The position numbers were made by a program, and so were the translations under genes. Shown here in pieces: positions 37,437 through 43,991 of a stretch of DNA of 43,991 nucleotides (positions are counted from its first letter, which is position 1; each line of letters opens with the position of its first letter). The notes below the pieces were generated by a model. It ran no database searches. It was not told the origin of the DNA and worked only from the letters and a program-made list of their open reading frames with translations. Origin of the DNA: a virus; the IMG/VR virus record IMGVR_UViG_3300025543_000057, positions 1 to 43,991 of that record; one strand, 5' to 3'.

Positions 37437-38981
37437 ATGACTAACACTACACTTACAAAGACTGCCCGCACGATCCTTCGCTCTCGCGTCCGGCGACATG
37501 CCGAGGCGCTTAAAGCTCTGGACGGTCGCAAGGTGTCGGACCTGACGAATGCGGACCTGATACAAACCGCGCTTCTGTTGGGCCTTGTTATTCCCAGCCC
37601 GCGCGAATGTGACGCTTACGACGAAGCCAAAGCCAATGGTGAGCCGGTCCCCTTGAACCGCGCCGATGCCATGGCCTCCCGGTTGGGCTTTGGCGGTGAT
37701 GGTCTGGTTTACGTCGGCCCGGCGTCCGGCGCGCAGGCCAGCGCGGCGGGAAACGCAGCAGACGACGAAAGGCCGTCCAGCAATCCGGAAGACGACCGGG
37801 AACATGCTGAATACACAGTCACCTTGGACCTGTCGCCTGTAGACCCTGTAGACAAAGACGCCGCAGCCAAAGCGGACATTAAGCAGCAAGCCAAAGACAG
37901 GGCCGCAGCAATCCGTGAAAAGTTCGGTCGCGGCGATTTCGCCGGGTTCATGACGGACCTCGAAGCACTCGCTGAGACCGCGCTGACGCCACCACCCGCG
38001 CCCGTCGTCCGGATGGTCGGATATGTTGACCCGTCAAAGATCAAAGGGCAGGTGCCGCAGATTACCGGCGATCAAACAATGAAGGGCGCAGGTATATCTG
38101 CCCTTTGGAACGTGACAGACGCTAAAACGACCATGCCGACATATGACGCTGTGGACGCGCCCGGCGTTGATCCAGACTACATTTGGCCCGACCAGACCGG
38201 CCCGGCGCTGGCGGCAATGGCGCGCGGCGCAAACGTCTTGTTCTGGGGCCCAGCCGGGACCGGCAAAACGTCGTTCCCGCAGCAGGTCGCTGCTCGATGG
38301 GGTCGGTCGTTTGTGCGTGTCTCATGCACCGAAGACACCGAAGCCTCCACGCTGGTCGGCATGACTGTGCCGGACACGGCGTCCGGCGGCGTCAAATGGC
38401 AGGACGGCCAATTGGCGGCAGCGATCCGCAAGCCGGGCACGGTGATCTTGATTGACGAACCGAGCGTTGCACGACCCGGCGCGCTGTTCGTCATGCAAGC
38501 CCTGCTTGACCATGACCGCGCAATATATATCGCCGAGACCGGCGAGGTGGTCCGCTGCGCGCCTGACGTGGTGTTTGTGTTAGCCGACAACACCAACGGC
38601 ACCGGCGACAACACCGGCAGCTATGAAGGCACGCGACGGCTAAACCGCGCTTTTCTGGATCGGTGCGCGCTCACGGTCCATCTGGACTATCTGGCCCCAG
38701 ACCGGGAGGCCGTGGCGCTGGTTGCCCGGACCGGCGTTTCCCGCAAAGCCGCCGCCGCGCTTTGCAAGTTCGCGGCGCTGACGCGCGCAGATGCGGATAA
38801 AGGCAAAGTATCGCACGGGATCGGCTTTCGCCGCTTGCAGGCGCTCGCCGAGACTATCGCTTGCGGCGTTGACCCCGCGCAGGCGTTCCAGTTAGCCGTT
38901 CTGGAGACCGCGCCCCACGACGACGTGGAGCCGCTCCGGCAGCTCTGGACCAGCGACGTTAACGCCTCTGTATTTTCATAA
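37437..38981 (+). CDS. MoxR/CobS-type AAA+ ATPase
   Basis: The 514-residue protein has a ~200-residue N-terminal region with Ala/Asp-rich low-complexity sequence (90-165), then an AAA_5/MoxR-like core: Walker A G-P-A-G-T-G-K-T (271-278), Walker B V-I-L-I-D-E-P (336-342) and an A-D-N-T-N-G-T-G-D sensor I loop. MoxR-type ATPases act as chaperones with a VWA partner, as in CobS-CobT cobalt chelatase and gas-vesicle or NorQ-D pairs. The next gene encodes such a partner. ATG 37437 has AAGGAACC 7 nt upstream, nearly the same leader as the partner. The function in a phage is unknown; it may act on host metalloproteins or in lysogenic defence. Confidence 0.88.
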   Translation: MTNTTLTKTARTILRSRVRRHAEALKALDGRKVSDLTNADLIQTALLLGLVIPSPRECDAYDEAKANGEPVPLNRADAMASRLGFGGDGLVYVGPASGAQASAAGNAADDERPSSNPEDDREHAEYTVTLDLSPVDPVDKDAAAKADIKQQAKDRAAAIREKFGRGDFAGFMTDLEALAETALTPPPAPVVRMVGYVDPSKIKGQVPQITGDQTMKGAGISALWNVTDAKTTMPTYDAVDAPGVDPDYIWPDQTGPALAAMARGANVLFWGPAGTGKTSFPQQVAARWGRSFVRVSCTEDTEASTLVGMTVPDTASGGVKWQDGQLAAAIRKPGTVILIDEPSVARPGALFVMQALLDHDRAIYIAETGEVVRCAPDVVFVLADNTNGTGDNTGSYEGTRRLNRAFLDRCALTVHLDYLAPDREAVALVARTGVSRKAAAALCKFAALTRADADKGKVSHGIGFRRLQALAETIACGVDPAQAFQLAVLETAPHDDVEPLRQLWTSDVNASVFS

Positions 38982-39004
38982 CACAACAACAAGGAACCAA
39001 ACCA

Positions 39005-40963
39005 ATGACCAACACACCATCAACCCACAGCCCCAGCCTTTACGATTTTTCTGGCCGGGTGGTTTACTCGGACTTCGTGTCCGCTGCTGAAAAGACAATG
39101 CGCGCTATTTTGGCGCGCACTCAAAGCGGACGTTACCACCTCAAGATCACGCCCACGGGCGGAGAAAGCGCCTACGTGTCCACGTCCGGCGCTCAGACGT
39201 TCGATGTGGGCCTCCCCTCGATCCCAATGGACACTGTGATCACCGCAGAATATGCCCGGCGATTGCTGGCGTTCTTGATCCACGAGCTATGCCACGTTCT
39301 CGCCACCGACCTCGGCTTGTTGGGGGATTTCCACCGCCGCACGTTTCCCCTCGGCGTTACGACCCAGCTTGCCGCCGAGCTACTCAACCAAGTGGAGGAT
39401 TATTATATAGAGCGGGTCGCCTCGGACCCGCGCGGCCCGGTCGTCCAAAACGCGCCCGCGCTGCTTGGCTATCTTAACGACGTAGTCCAACAGCCCGGCG
39501 GTGCGCTGGCGGCGATACAAGCCACCCCGGCGGCCCGGCACGATCCCTTCCGGGAGGCGCAATGGCTGCTTTGCGCGCTGATCAATCGCCACGGCTGCCA
39601 GATTACGCCCGCGCTGGACCAGTACGCAGCCGACACGCAACAGGCGGCCACGCCCGCAGTCATGGTCGCAGTTCGGGAGGCGCTGACCGCGCTGGACATC
39701 TGCGCGGACAAGCTCGGACCGATTACTCCACGCGATCAGCACCGCGCCCAATCAGTTGACCGGCACAACATCACCTTTCGACTTATTGAGGCTCTCGCAA
39801 AAGCCAACAAGCCCAAGGACAAGGACAAGCCCAAGGACAACAACAAGCCCAAGGACAACAACAAGCCCAAGGACAACAACAAGCCCAAGGACGAGGACAA
39901 AGGCAAAGGCAAACCCGGCGAAGGCGACAAGCCCCGCGAAGGCCAACCCGGCGAAGGCCAACCCGGTGAAGGCGACAAACCCGGCGAAGGCGCAGGTTTA
40001 GCCGGACCCAGCCCACAGGCGAAGCAGACCGCGCTGGCCGCCGTCGCGCCAAACCTGACGCGACAACAGCGCGCGCAGGGCGCATCTACTACGATGGGGT
40101 CCGCGACACTTGCGGACCCGGCGAATGTCGCAAGTTTCCGGCGCAAAACATGGATAACGACCGAGAACAACGGCGAAGCCTACGCAGAGACGACCCGGCG
40201 GGTCGCCGCCGCTGTGGACGCCCGTGCGACAGCCGACGCATTTCGGCGCGGTCTGCAATCCGTCGAAAAAATCGTCACGCAACGGCGTTTGCAGTCTGGC
40301 AGGCTGGACCGTCGCGGACTGATGCGCGCTGCGACCGGCGCAAAAGATGTGTTTTCCCGCAGTACCATCACGCCCGGCGTGGACACGGCCGTTCTAGTCA
40401 TGGTCGATGCGTCGGGGTCGATGGGTAACGTAGAGATACTTCGCACGCCCGATGGGGAGATGTACGCTTCGCGCTGGCAAGCCGTTATTGGTGTTCTGGC
40501 GGTGATCCTGCCAGCACTTGACCGCGCACGGGCGCAAACCGCAGCGTTTGGCTGGACCGGCGGCATCCCTCGGCGCTCGGACGACGAAAGGGCGACTATC
40601 TTTCCGCTCAAGCCGTGGCACCAGCGCCCGCGCACTGTGGACCTGCTTGATGCTCTAGGACGGCAGCGCGGCCACGGCGGGACACCGATGGCCAAAGAAG
40701 TGCGATGGGCTCAGGAGGATATCAAGTCCCGCCGCGCCGACCGGCGCGTGGTTCTTTGGTTGCATGACGGCACCCCGAACGACGGCGACGGCACACGGGA
40801 GGCTCTAAGGATCGCGCGCGCGCAAGGCGTCGAACATTATGGCATAGGGATTGCTACATCTGCCCGCAAGACGTTCGGCTGGCGCTATTCGGCGGACGTG
40901 GATGACCTTGGGAAACTGCCAAAGGTGCTGGAGACCATCCTCCTGCAAGGTGTCCGTACATGA
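39005..40963 (+). CDS. CobT-like VWA protein with HExxH site and repeat linker
   Basis: The 652-residue protein begins with a metallopeptidase-like region: H-E-L-C-H (93-97) and N-Q-V-E-D-Y-Y-I-E-R about 30 residues later, where CobT-like proteins have a conserved Asn/Glu. A linker of Lys-Pro-Lys-Asp units and Gly-Glu-Gly units (about 268-335) leads to a C-terminal von Willebrand A domain whose MIDAS is D-A-S-G-S (468-472), with a later G-G-T-P and H-D-G-T-P. It should be the partner of the MoxR-type ATPase 23 nt upstream. Whether the HExxH motif is catalytic is unproven. The ATG has AAGGAACC upstream, and its stop overlaps the start of a 40-residue membrane protein. Confidence 0.88.
   Translation: MTNTPSTHSPSLYDFSGRVVYSDFVSAAEKTMRAILARTQSGRYHLKITPTGGESAYVSTSGAQTFDVGLPSIPMDTVITAEYARRLLAFLIHELCHVLATDLGLLGDFHRRTFPLGVTTQLAAELLNQVEDYYIERVASDPRGPVVQNAPALLGYLNDVVQQPGGALAAIQATPAARHDPFREAQWLLCALINRHGCQITPALDQYAADTQQAATPAVMVAVREALTALDICADKLGPITPRDQHRAQSVDRHNITFRLIEALAKANKPKDKDKPKDNNKPKDNNKPKDNNKPKDEDKGKGKPGEGDKPREGQPGEGQPGEGDKPGEGAGLAGPSPQAKQTALAAVAPNLTRQQRAQGASTTMGSATLADPANVASFRRKTWITTENNGEAYAETTRRVAAAVDARATADAFRRGLQSVEKIVTQRRLQSGRLDRRGLMRAATGAKDVFSRSTITPGVDTAVLVMVDASGSMGNVEILRTPDGEMYASRWQAVIGVLAVILPALDRARAQTAAFGWTGGIPRRSDDERATIFPLKPWHQRPRTVDLLDALGRQRGHGGTPMAKEVRWAQEDIKSRRADRRVVLWLHDGTPNDGDGTREALRIARAQGVEHYGIGIATSARKTFGWRYSADVDDLGKLPKVLETILLQGVRT
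39809..39996 (+). repeat. Lys-Pro-Lys-Asp and Gly-Glu-Gly coding repeats
   Basis: Several exact AAGCCCAAGGACAAC units followed by GGCGAAGGC-type units encode the charged linker between metallopeptidase-like and VWA regions. Exact DNA copies point to recent expansion. Confidence 0.85.
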
Positions 40964-41082
40964 GCGCCCGGCGCACTATCCAGACCCGCACCCGGCGCAG
41001 GCTGGCCGGGGAACTGATCGACACCGCCTGTTTTATCGCGGCGCTGTTGTTCGTCGTGCTGGCGGTCGCTGGGCTGCTCTGA
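40960..41082 (+). CDS. Small membrane protein (40 aa), coupled to the VWA gene
   Basis: The ATG overlaps the VWA stop (ATGA). The 40-residue product has a strongly basic N-terminus with seven Arg in the first 14 residues, then one hydrophobic segment (about 22-40) reaching the C-terminus. This suggests an N-in tail-type anchor. Coupling to the MoxR/VWA pair suggests a membrane partner. It is the last gene before a terminator. Confidence 0.6.
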   Translation: MSARRTIQTRTRRRLAGELIDTACFIAALLFVVLAVAGLL

Positions 41083-41100
41083 TCAAACCCCAGAACGATC

Positions 41101-41116
41101 TGTGACAAGTGTCACA
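41101..41116 (+). repeat. Short inverted repeat before the terminator
   Basis: TGTGAC-AAGT-GTCACA is a perfect 6-bp inverted repeat 15 nt upstream of the cassette terminator. It could be a regulator site or part of the 3' mRNA structure. Confidence 0.5.
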
Positions 41117-41130
41117 TTCCGCGAAACCGA

Positions 41131-41156
41131 AGCCGGGCGCATTGCCCGGCTTTTTT
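41131..41156 (+). terminator. Intrinsic terminator at the end of the MoxR/VWA cassette
   Basis: AGCCGGGC and GCCCGGCT form an 8-bp stem with a 5-nt loop, followed by a run of T's. It marks the right edge of the accessory block and separates it from the packaging/tail genes. Confidence 0.93.
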
Positions 41157-41217
41157 GTTGTCCCGGTCCCGGTCCCGCCGGTATCAATGCTGGACCAGCA
41201 ACAGGAGACCGCCACCA

Positions 41218-41565
41218 ATGGCACGCAAAACCGCACCCAAAACCAGCCCTGAAATCGGATCTTTCGCTTCGCCGGACCCGACAATAAAGGTCAGCAATGC
41301 TGACCTTAATTCTGGTGTTTTGGACCTTTCGGGATATAAAAGCCCGTCTGACCGCCTCTCGGATGACGCTGATTTAGCAAAAGAAACGCTGCGGCAGGTG
41401 TGTCGCGATCCAGCCGCCCCGGCAGCGGCAAGAGCGCAGGCCGCGCGGACGCTGGCGGAAATGTCTGGCGCGATTGGACGCAATGCCAGACCAGCGCCCG
41501 AGCGCGGCAAACCGGTCAGCGAGCTGACGCGCGACGAGCTGGAAGCCGAGCTGGCAGGCATATGA
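41218..41565 (+). CDS. Terminase small subunit (candidate)
   Basis: The 115-residue protein has a disordered N-terminus and a helical C-terminal half with L-R-Q-V-C-R-D-P-A-A-P-A-A-A-R-A-Q-A-A-R-T-L-A-E-M-S-G-A-I-G and E-L-T-R-D-E-L-E-A-E-L. Short terminase small subunits of alphaproteobacterial phages show this A-A-R-A-x-A-A-R-T-L-x-E pattern. TerS binds the packaging site and loads TerL. The ATG at 41218 has CAGGAGA 9-10 nt upstream. It lies about 3.4 kb (circular order) before TerL with fibre and lysis genes between, an arrangement partly like T7. It lacks a clear HTH, so the call is by pattern. Confidence 0.6.
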   Translation: MARKTAPKTSPEIGSFASPDPTIKVSNADLNSGVLDLSGYKSPSDRLSDDADLAKETLRQVCRDPAAPAAARAQAARTLAEMSGAIGRNARPAPERGKPVSELTRDELEAELAGI

Positions 41566-41828
41566 CAGCCCGGCGCAGCAAGACGCAGCGCAAGCGCGGC
41601 CCGAAACCTTGCAGCGCAGGCACCGACCGCTCCCTAGCCGAGGGAAGGTCCGGTCAAACGCGCGCCAAGAAGGAGGATGAACGCGCGCGCGGACATGGCG
41701 CGGACCGGACCCCGGACCGGTCCCGGACCGCCCGGACCCCGGACCCCGACCCCCCGGCCTGCCCCGGCGGTGGCGAGCTTTATGTTATATCCCGATTACA
41801 CCAAGCGCCCATTTTCCAGACTTTTTGA
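41562..41828 (+). CDS. Possible basic low-complexity protein (88 aa)
   Basis: The ATG overlaps the TerS-like stop (ATGA). The product starts with R-R-S-K-T-Q-R-K-R-G, has an Arg/Asp/Thr/Pro repeat part from GGACC-rich DNA, and ends with V-I-S-R-L-H-Q-A-P-I-F. The start overlap supports translation, but the composition may only reflect GC-rich repeat DNA. No family is recognised. Confidence 0.35.
   Translation: MTARRSKTQRKRGPKPCSAGTDRSLAEGRSGQTRAKKEDERARGHGADRTPDRSRTARTPDPDPPACPGGGELYVISRLHQAPIFQTF
41698..41757 (+). repeat. GGACC-rich low-complexity block
   Basis: About ten GGACC/CGGAC words are packed in some 60 bp, similar to the repeat near 37.15 kb. It lies 68 bp before motif copy h, as the other repeat lies just before copy f. 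Confidence 0.7.
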
Positions 41829-41841
41829 CAGTCCTGACAAA
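41825..41841 (+). promoter_or_regulatory. TTGACA-type motif, copy h
   Basis: TTGACAGTCCTGACAAA lies 101 nt before the fibre gene start. It is a weaker match to the repeated motif. The 41829-41942 gap otherwise has no features beyond the fibre gene's ribosome site. Confidence 0.45.
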
Positions 41842-41942
41842 CGGAGAAGGGGGAGTTTACCCAAGATAATCTTTGCCCCCGTTCGCTTTGTCGGCTACAT
41901 CCGAAGACACACTCAACACAACGCCTGCCGGAGTAGCTACCC

Positions 41943-43784
41943 GTGGCCGAACCAGTACCTTCTAAACGCACACGACAGAAGTCGTTTACCAACCATCAGG
42001 CGACGCAGCCCACCGTGCCGCTCCCCGGCACGTCCGTGGACAGCGAACTTGACGCCTCCAACGACGTAATCAACACGACCATCGACTTTGTTCGGCAGGT
42101 GATCAGCGACACCGGGACCATCAAACCGGCGGCGGTTGCCGCCGTGGACTTCGTTGGCGCGGAGGGGGCGCGAGGCCCGCAGGGAGTGCAGGGGGACACG
42201 GGCGAGCAGGGCGTTCAAGGCATCCAAGGGCTCACTGGCACAACCGGCCCGCAAGGTGCGCAGGGTGTTCAGGGCATCACCGGCAGTACAGGCGCGCAGG
42301 GCGCAACCGGCCCGACCGGACCCACCGGGCCCCAAGGCATTGACGGACCGACAGGCGCAACCGGCCCGACAGGCTCCGACGGCCTCGCGGGCGCACAGGG
42401 CGACACCGGAGCGACCGGGGCAACTGGCCCGACCGGCCCGACCGGACCCCAAGGGGTTGACGGACCGACAGGGACCACCGGCTCTACCGGCTCGCAGGGC
42501 ATCCAAGGCGTCCAAGGCGTCACCGGCCCCCAAGGCAATTCTTTCACCCCGGACGCCATCGGCCCCGCCGCATCGAAATCCACCTACGACGCGGAACTCG
42601 CGGACTTCGCGTTCCTCGACGCCACCAACGGCATCATCTACTTCAAACTCTCGGACACCTCCGGCGATTGGTCCACGGGCGCTTACTTCGGCAAGGGTCC
42701 GCAGGGCATCCAAGGCATTCAGGGCGTCCAAGGCATCGACGGACCGACCGGCCCGACGGGCGACACCGGACCTCAAGGTATCCAAGGCATCGACGGACCG
42801 ACAGGTCCGACAGGCGCAACCGGCCCCACGGGCGCAACTGGCCCGCAAGGCATCCAAGGCATCGACGGTCCGACCGGCCCCACAGGGTCACAAGGCATAA
42901 CCGGCGACACCGGCCCAACCGGACCGCAGGGTATCCAAGGCATAACTGGCGACACCGGCCCTCAAGGTATCCAAGGCATAACTGGCGACACCGGCCCCAC
43001 AGGGCCACAAGGCGTTCAAGGCGACCAAGGCGTTCAAGGCATAACTGGCGACACCGGACCCACCGGGTCTCAAGGCATCCAAGGCGTCGACGGACCCACC
43101 GGACCTACCGGCCCGACAGGCCTCACCGGGCCGCCCGGCCCCGACGGGCCGACAGGCCCAACAGGCGCAACCGGCCCCGAAGGCCCGGTCCTCGCCCGGC
43201 TCGCAACGACCGCGCAACTCCTGACAGATTGGAACAGCGTCACCGAAACCGGCTGGTACAAGGGCGCGTCGATCGCGAACAGCCCCACGGCCTCAAGCTA
43301 CATAGGCTTCGTGTTCGTCTACGACGCGAGCAACCAAGTCCAGATACTCTACAACCAGACCGTCGCGGCCACGCTCGGCGCGTCCTACGTCCGGCGCAAG
43401 ATCGGCGGCGCGTGGGCGGCTTGGACCGAAAGCACCCCGGTCCAGAAGAACGTGGACACGACCCTCCAAGCAGGCTACGTCTTCGGCACCACAGTGGACG
43501 ACGGCACCAAGTCCAGCGTCACCTACACACCGACCCCCGTGGCGGGTAACTGGCGCAAGGCTGTCAACGGCGGCGCGTTCACGCTCGCGGCTCCCACCGC
43601 AGCGGGCGACTACAGCCTGTCCATTCTCATCACCAACAATGGGACCGCCGGGGCCATCACGCTGTCCGGGTTCACTTCTTCGGACGGTGACGCCTTTACC
43701 ATCACGGACACGCACAAATTTATCTGCCACATCGCGAAGATCGACGGCAACACCTCCGTGACTGTAAAGGCTCTACAGGAATGA
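41943..43784 (+). CDS. Collagen-like tail fibre protein
   Basis: The 613-residue protein has an N-terminal segment (1-70) with [13 protein letters not shown] and a helix, as expected for attachment to the tail. Residues ~72-200 and ~250-417 are Gly-X-Y collagen repeats ([12 protein letters not shown]) that form a triple helix; a ~50-residue globular insert (about 200-250) breaks them. The C-terminal ~190 residues form beta-rich domains with [10 protein letters not shown] and W-T-E-S-T-P, likely trimerisation and receptor binding. The GTG has CCGGAG 9 nt upstream. The following gene starts in its stop (ATGA). It probably binds host surface polysaccharide. Confidence 0.9.
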   Translation: MAEPVPSKRTRQKSFTNHQATQPTVPLPGTSVDSELDASNDVINTTIDFVRQVISDTGTIKPAAVAAVDFVGAEGARGPQGVQGDTGEQGVQGIQGLTGTTGPQGAQGVQGITGSTGAQGATGPTGPTGPQGIDGPTGATGPTGSDGLAGAQGDTGATGATGPTGPTGPQGVDGPTGTTGSTGSQGIQGVQGVTGPQGNSFTPDAIGPAASKSTYDAELADFAFLDATNGIIYFKLSDTSGDWSTGAYFGKGPQGIQGIQGVQGIDGPTGPTGDTGPQGIQGIDGPTGPTGATGPTGATGPQGIQGIDGPTGPTGSQGITGDTGPTGPQGIQGITGDTGPQGIQGITGDTGPTGPQGVQGDQGVQGITGDTGPTGSQGIQGVDGPTGPTGPTGLTGPPGPDGPTGPTGATGPEGPVLARLATTAQLLTDWNSVTETGWYKGASIANSPTASSYIGFVFVYDASNQVQILYNQTVAATLGASYVRRKIGGAWAAWTESTPVQKNVDTTLQAGYVFGTTVDDGTKSSVTYTPTPVAGNWRKAVNGGAFTLAAPTAAGDYSLSILITNNGTAGAITLSGFTSSDGDAFTITDTHKFICHIAKIDGNTSVTVKALQE

Positions 43785-43991
43785 CTACCCCCTGCCTCAT
43801 GCCGCAATTTAGCGGTGGCGCTGCGGGTGCCTCTATAGAATATGTCGGTGGCGTGGCGGATGTAGGGGATTCAGGTGGTAACGCTGTGCTTGACCTCACT
43901 GGCATAGCCGGTCTTGCGGAAGGCGATATTGTCATAGTCTCCGGAGGGTTCACTAGGAATGCGGTGCCTACGACACCTGCGGGGTGGACTG
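43781..43991 (+). CDS. Tail-associated protein, 5' part (cut by the window end)
   Basis: The ATG overlaps the fibre stop. The 70 codons present encode a Gly-rich beta region with [13 protein letters not shown] and V-P-T-T-P-A-G-W-T, a pattern of phage tail/appendage domains in which G-D-x-V-I-V and P-x-G-W-T are strand and loop markers. It may be a receptor-binding accessory or fibre chaperone. Read across a join to the window start, it would end after three more residues at a stop that overlaps the first gene's ATG. Confidence 0.6.
   Translation, partial: MTTPCLMPQFSGGAAGASIEYVGGVADVGDSGGNAVLDLTGIAGLAEGDIVIVSGGFTRNAVPTTPAGWT

Noticed and set aside
41677-42069. Plus-strand frame of 130 codons
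   Set aside because: It overlaps the fibre gene start and the 88-codon frame, and is Arg/Pro-rich from GC repeats without a ribosome site in a good position.
42160-43190. CRISPR array
   Set aside because: The repeats are in-frame Gly-X-Y codons of variable spacing with no unique spacers.
1-43991. Integrated prophage with host flanks
   Set aside because: The attP core has phage-like DNA on both sides and no host genes are seen at the ends.

Overview
The window looks like nearly all of the genome of a temperate, short-tailed (podovirus-type) bacteriophage of a high-GC alphaproteobacterium, probably a Rhodobacterales-type host. The evidence is a P22-size portal and tail hub, T7-like ejection-protein genes, a phage replication operon, a repressor/Cro-like switch, a tyrosine integrase and a 46-bp 3' fragment of an alphaproteobacterial-type tRNA-Thr(GGU) gene that reads as attP. 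That fragment has non-host DNA on both sides, so the DNA appears to be the free (non-integrated) form. The host assignment rests on GC content, gene families and the tRNA fragment only.

Layout. (1) 8-618: lipoprotein and membrane coiled-coil proteins, a probable spanin pair. (2) 615-21079, rightward: large terminase, portal, scaffold, major capsid, a head protein with a Pro-Glu tail, adaptor, tail hub, then a run of probable internal/ejected virion proteins ending in a peptidoglycan peptidase and a 2285-residue polyvalent protein. (3) 21080-21484: attP region with repeated arm-like sites. (4) 31511 down to 21567, leftward early operon: Cro-like regulator, RuvC-like resolvase, unknowns, SNF2-type helicase, PD-(D/E)XK nuclease, SSB-like protein, dATP/dGTP diphosphohydrolase-like protein, family A DNA polymerase, a tiny membrane protein, a stand-alone GGQ release-factor domain, an HD nucleotidase and a Cys-rich protein. 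(5) 31512-31860: genetic switch. (6) 31861-36077, rightward: XRE repressor, excisionase-like protein, integrase, primase-helicase. (7) 36145-41156: an accessory block bounded by two intrinsic terminators, with a leftward zinc-finger orphan and a rightward MoxR-type AAA ATPase / CobT-like VWA-metallopeptidase pair framed by tiny membrane peptides. (8) 41218-43991: small terminase, a basic small ORF, a collagen-like tail fibre and the start of another tail gene.

How it works together. The XRE repressor and Cro-like gene are divergent around two copies of a direct-repeat motif, TTGACAAA-N3-GACAAA. The same motif recurs in the non-coding DNA before or beside nearly every other transcription unit in the non-structural half and before the late fibre operon, which suggests a phage-wide operator. 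A strong leftward terminator lies in the leader of the early operon.

The most interesting points are the MoxR/VWA cassette between two terminators, the mini release factor, the dispersed operator-like motif, the attP lying about 11 kb from its integrase, and the giant polyvalent ejection protein. If the two window ends are joined, the truncated tail gene closes with a stop that overlaps the first start codon, so the sequence may be a circular genome opened inside that gene. No separate endolysin gene and no PurZ-like gene were recognised.
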